Shown here: in pieces, positions 62,254-64,000 of the stretch
Layout: every line of letters starts with the position of its first letter
Numbering within the stretch: position 1 is the first letter of the stretch
From: Eucalyptus grandis
Taxonomy: Eukaryota > Streptophyta > Magnoliopsida > Myrtales > Myrtaceae
Assembly: GCF_016545825.1 (NCBI RefSeq)
Contig: NC_052621.1
Span: 26,562,940-26,626,939, forward strand
Reading direction: 5' to 3'
DNA: 64,000 nt
Position numbers and translations under genes: made by a program
Notes under the pieces: generated by a model
Told to the model about the DNA's origin: nothing
Databases searched by the model: none
The model's input: only the letters and a program-made list of their open reading frames with translations

Positions 62254-64000
62254 ATGCCGAGGAGCAGGTTCGGCGGGTCGGTCTCCGGCCCCATGGTGGA
62301 CGTCGCCATCGACTTGGGCAACCCCTTCCTCAACGTCACCGTCGATGGCTTCCTCAAGATCGGCACCGTACCTTCTTCTTTCTCTCCATCTTCCCCTGGT
62401 TTTCTTGCTCCCATCTTTTTTCCCCTGAATCTGTCGGGTCGGAATTGACATTGGGTCGTTGAGTATCTCGCAGGTCGCAGCCACCAGGGCAGCCGCAGAG
62501 GATGCCTATTTCATCGTCAAGTCAGGTCTCTCTTCTTTTCTTTTTCTTTTTTTTCTTTGTTCTTTCGCTGCTGCTCTTTTCTCAGTCTGATTTACCTTCT
62601 CTTGAACTTGACGTCAGACGAGAAAATATCCGATAAAGGTTATACCTTTGTATGTGTGCCTGCTCTATGCTCCTACATTTGCAAAAGTTACCATCTTTTT
62701 TTTCCTTTTTTCTTTTTGGTGGTAGTGTGAATGGAGAAATGCGTCTGTCGAGTATGTTCCTAGCAATTCTGCTGAAAATGGTTCAGCGGGTCGTTTGATC
62801 TCTCGTGGGTCGATTTTTAGCTGCAGCGCCGTGAAGGACTTGTCTCGTCCTGTAAACTTTCTTTAGCGGGCTCTTGGATCTCAATTATCAGATTGACAGG
62901 TTGTTCCGTTGGCTGGAATGGTACTAATGTGCGGTGTGGCTTTTTGCAGGGAAATTTTCCGGTCACAAATTTGAGGACACGGTGAGTGTTCTTGGACTAT
63001 GCTGGTCAATTTTTATCTGTAATGCTGTGAGATATATCCTCTTTTCTCACCAATGTAATGAACAGTTTGCATGATCAATTGGTATGAAGGTTCTAACCAT
63101 CCTTCATGAAATGCTTTCGTTGGTTTACTCGAGTCCGAAATTATCTTGAAAGATTTTGCTTCTTGGAGTTGCTGGACTATAGAATCTACTAAGAGGGATT
63201 TCATTTGCATCGTGCAAGGTTGTAATAAGAGATAATTGCCATTTTATCATGCTGATGTGATTACTTGGAAATTGCAGTTGAAGAAGATGTGCAAAGAAGG
63301 GGCATACTGGGGTAAGTATTAATCAAGATACTATCTGCACAAGCAAAGTTTCTCATATTTACACAGGGAGTGTCTAAAATTTCTTCTCTATACAAGAGCA
63401 GCGATAATGTAAGGATTTATCCTATGTATAAACAGGGACGGTTGCTGGAGTCTATGCAGGAATGGAGTATGGGGTAGAGAGAATCCGTGGCACCAGAGAC
63501 TGGGTAATGCTTGCTCTAATGCGAAATTTCCATTTCTTCATGGGATTTGGCTTTCTTCGAGAAGGGTGCTTTCCATGTTCAAAATTTTTCTACAAGTCTC
63601 GGTAGTGGGAAGGATGATATCGTTGCAATGTCTTGTGCTTCCTTGACCACGAGAAATGCAACCTAAACTTTTACATGGATGGTCAGACATGAAAGACTTC
63701 TTTAACTGTTGTATGCAAGTCTAGCTGGAAAAATGCTACATTTTTGTTACTAAGCTTCCTGAGTTCAACTCCCTAGTTACTGATTTACCCAACACACTAA
63801 TATCTCTCTTATCGACAGAGCATTTGACCAAAACACCTTCACTCTCTTTCAATATGTTGCAGAAAAATGCTATGATAGGGGGTGCTTTGACCGGCCTTAC
63901 AATATCTGCAGCCAGCAAGAATAACAGAGACAGGGTTGTGATGGATGCCATCACAGGAGGTGCAATCGCTACTGCTGCAGATTTCCTTAATTATCTGACA
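62254..64000 (+). CDS. OEP16-1: Outer envelope pore protein 16 (OEP16-1), 3' end missing
   Basis: Exons 62254-62367, 62474-62525, 62950-62981, 63278-63311, 63436-63503 and 63863-64000 join exactly in frame for 146 residues with no stop before the window ends. Arabidopsis OEP16-1 is about 148 residues, so only the last few residues are probably missing. OEP16 forms a cation-selective, amino-acid-permeable channel in the outer plastid envelope and belongs to the PRAT/Tim17-Tim22-Tim23 superfamily. Family blocks seen are VDVAIDLGNPFLNVTVDGFL at the start, LKKMCKEGAYWGTVAGVYAG, then EYGVERIRGTRDWKNAMIGG and a glycine-rich GGAIATAADFL helix. No transit peptide is expected or seen. Confidence 0.93.

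Overview
This is nuclear DNA from a flowering plant, most likely a woody eudicot. The genes have many short GT-AG introns, intergenic DNA is AT-rich, and decayed retrotransposons, a SINE and MITE-like foldback repeats are present. The style of the dispersed repeats reminds me of Myrtaceae (Eucalyptus-like) genomes, but that is a weak inference and no marker in the window proves it. There are no operons, CRISPR arrays or prokaryotic features.

Layout. Positions 1-8.8 kb hold no intact gene, only decayed Ty1/copia pieces, a tRNA-derived SINE with target-site duplications nested between two of them, and short tandem repeats. Positions 8.86-14.2 kb are a degenerate copy (copy A) of a segment whose better-preserved counterpart (copy B) lies at 25.5-29.5 kb in the same orientation. 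The segment carries the last two exons of a Rab5ip/RCAF1-family gene and a tRNA-Gly gene. Between the copies lie a GRAS transcription factor of the SCL14/SCL33 type (14.7-17.0 kb, minus), a GC-rich tandem-repeat island (18.7-19.2 kb) and the 5' half of the intact RCAF1-like gene, which spans 22.66-27.34 kb (plus). Then follow a rhomboid protease gene of RBL1 type (31.5-34.55 kb, plus) with a one-base frameshift just after its catalytic serine, an alpha-expansin (40.38-42.11 kb, plus), a tRNA-Thr (43.73-43.81 kb, minus), cytosolic triosephosphate isomerase (44.76-48.82 kb, minus, nine exons), an MBD5/6-type methyl-CpG-binding protein with a 5-kb first intron (50.32-56.34 kb, minus), an intronless CXIP4-like zinc-knuckle protein (57.89-58.89 kb, plus) and OEP16-1 (from 62.25 kb, plus, running off the right edge).

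The genes do not form one pathway. Their grouping looks like ancestral gene order: from memory, orthologues of OEP16-1, CXIP4, EXPA6, a Rab5ip gene, RBL1 and SCL33 lie near one another on Arabidopsis chromosome 2, and MBD6, a second Rab5ip gene and SCL11 on chromosome 5. I saw no clear new biological system. The most interesting signals are the rhomboid frameshift, the dispersed duplication that copied only the 3' end of a gene plus a tRNA, and the foldback repeat family. Splice sites were assigned by eye from GT-AG boundaries and reading-frame continuity. Every multi-exon model closes exactly in frame except the rhomboid (one base short); OEP16 is cut by the window edge.
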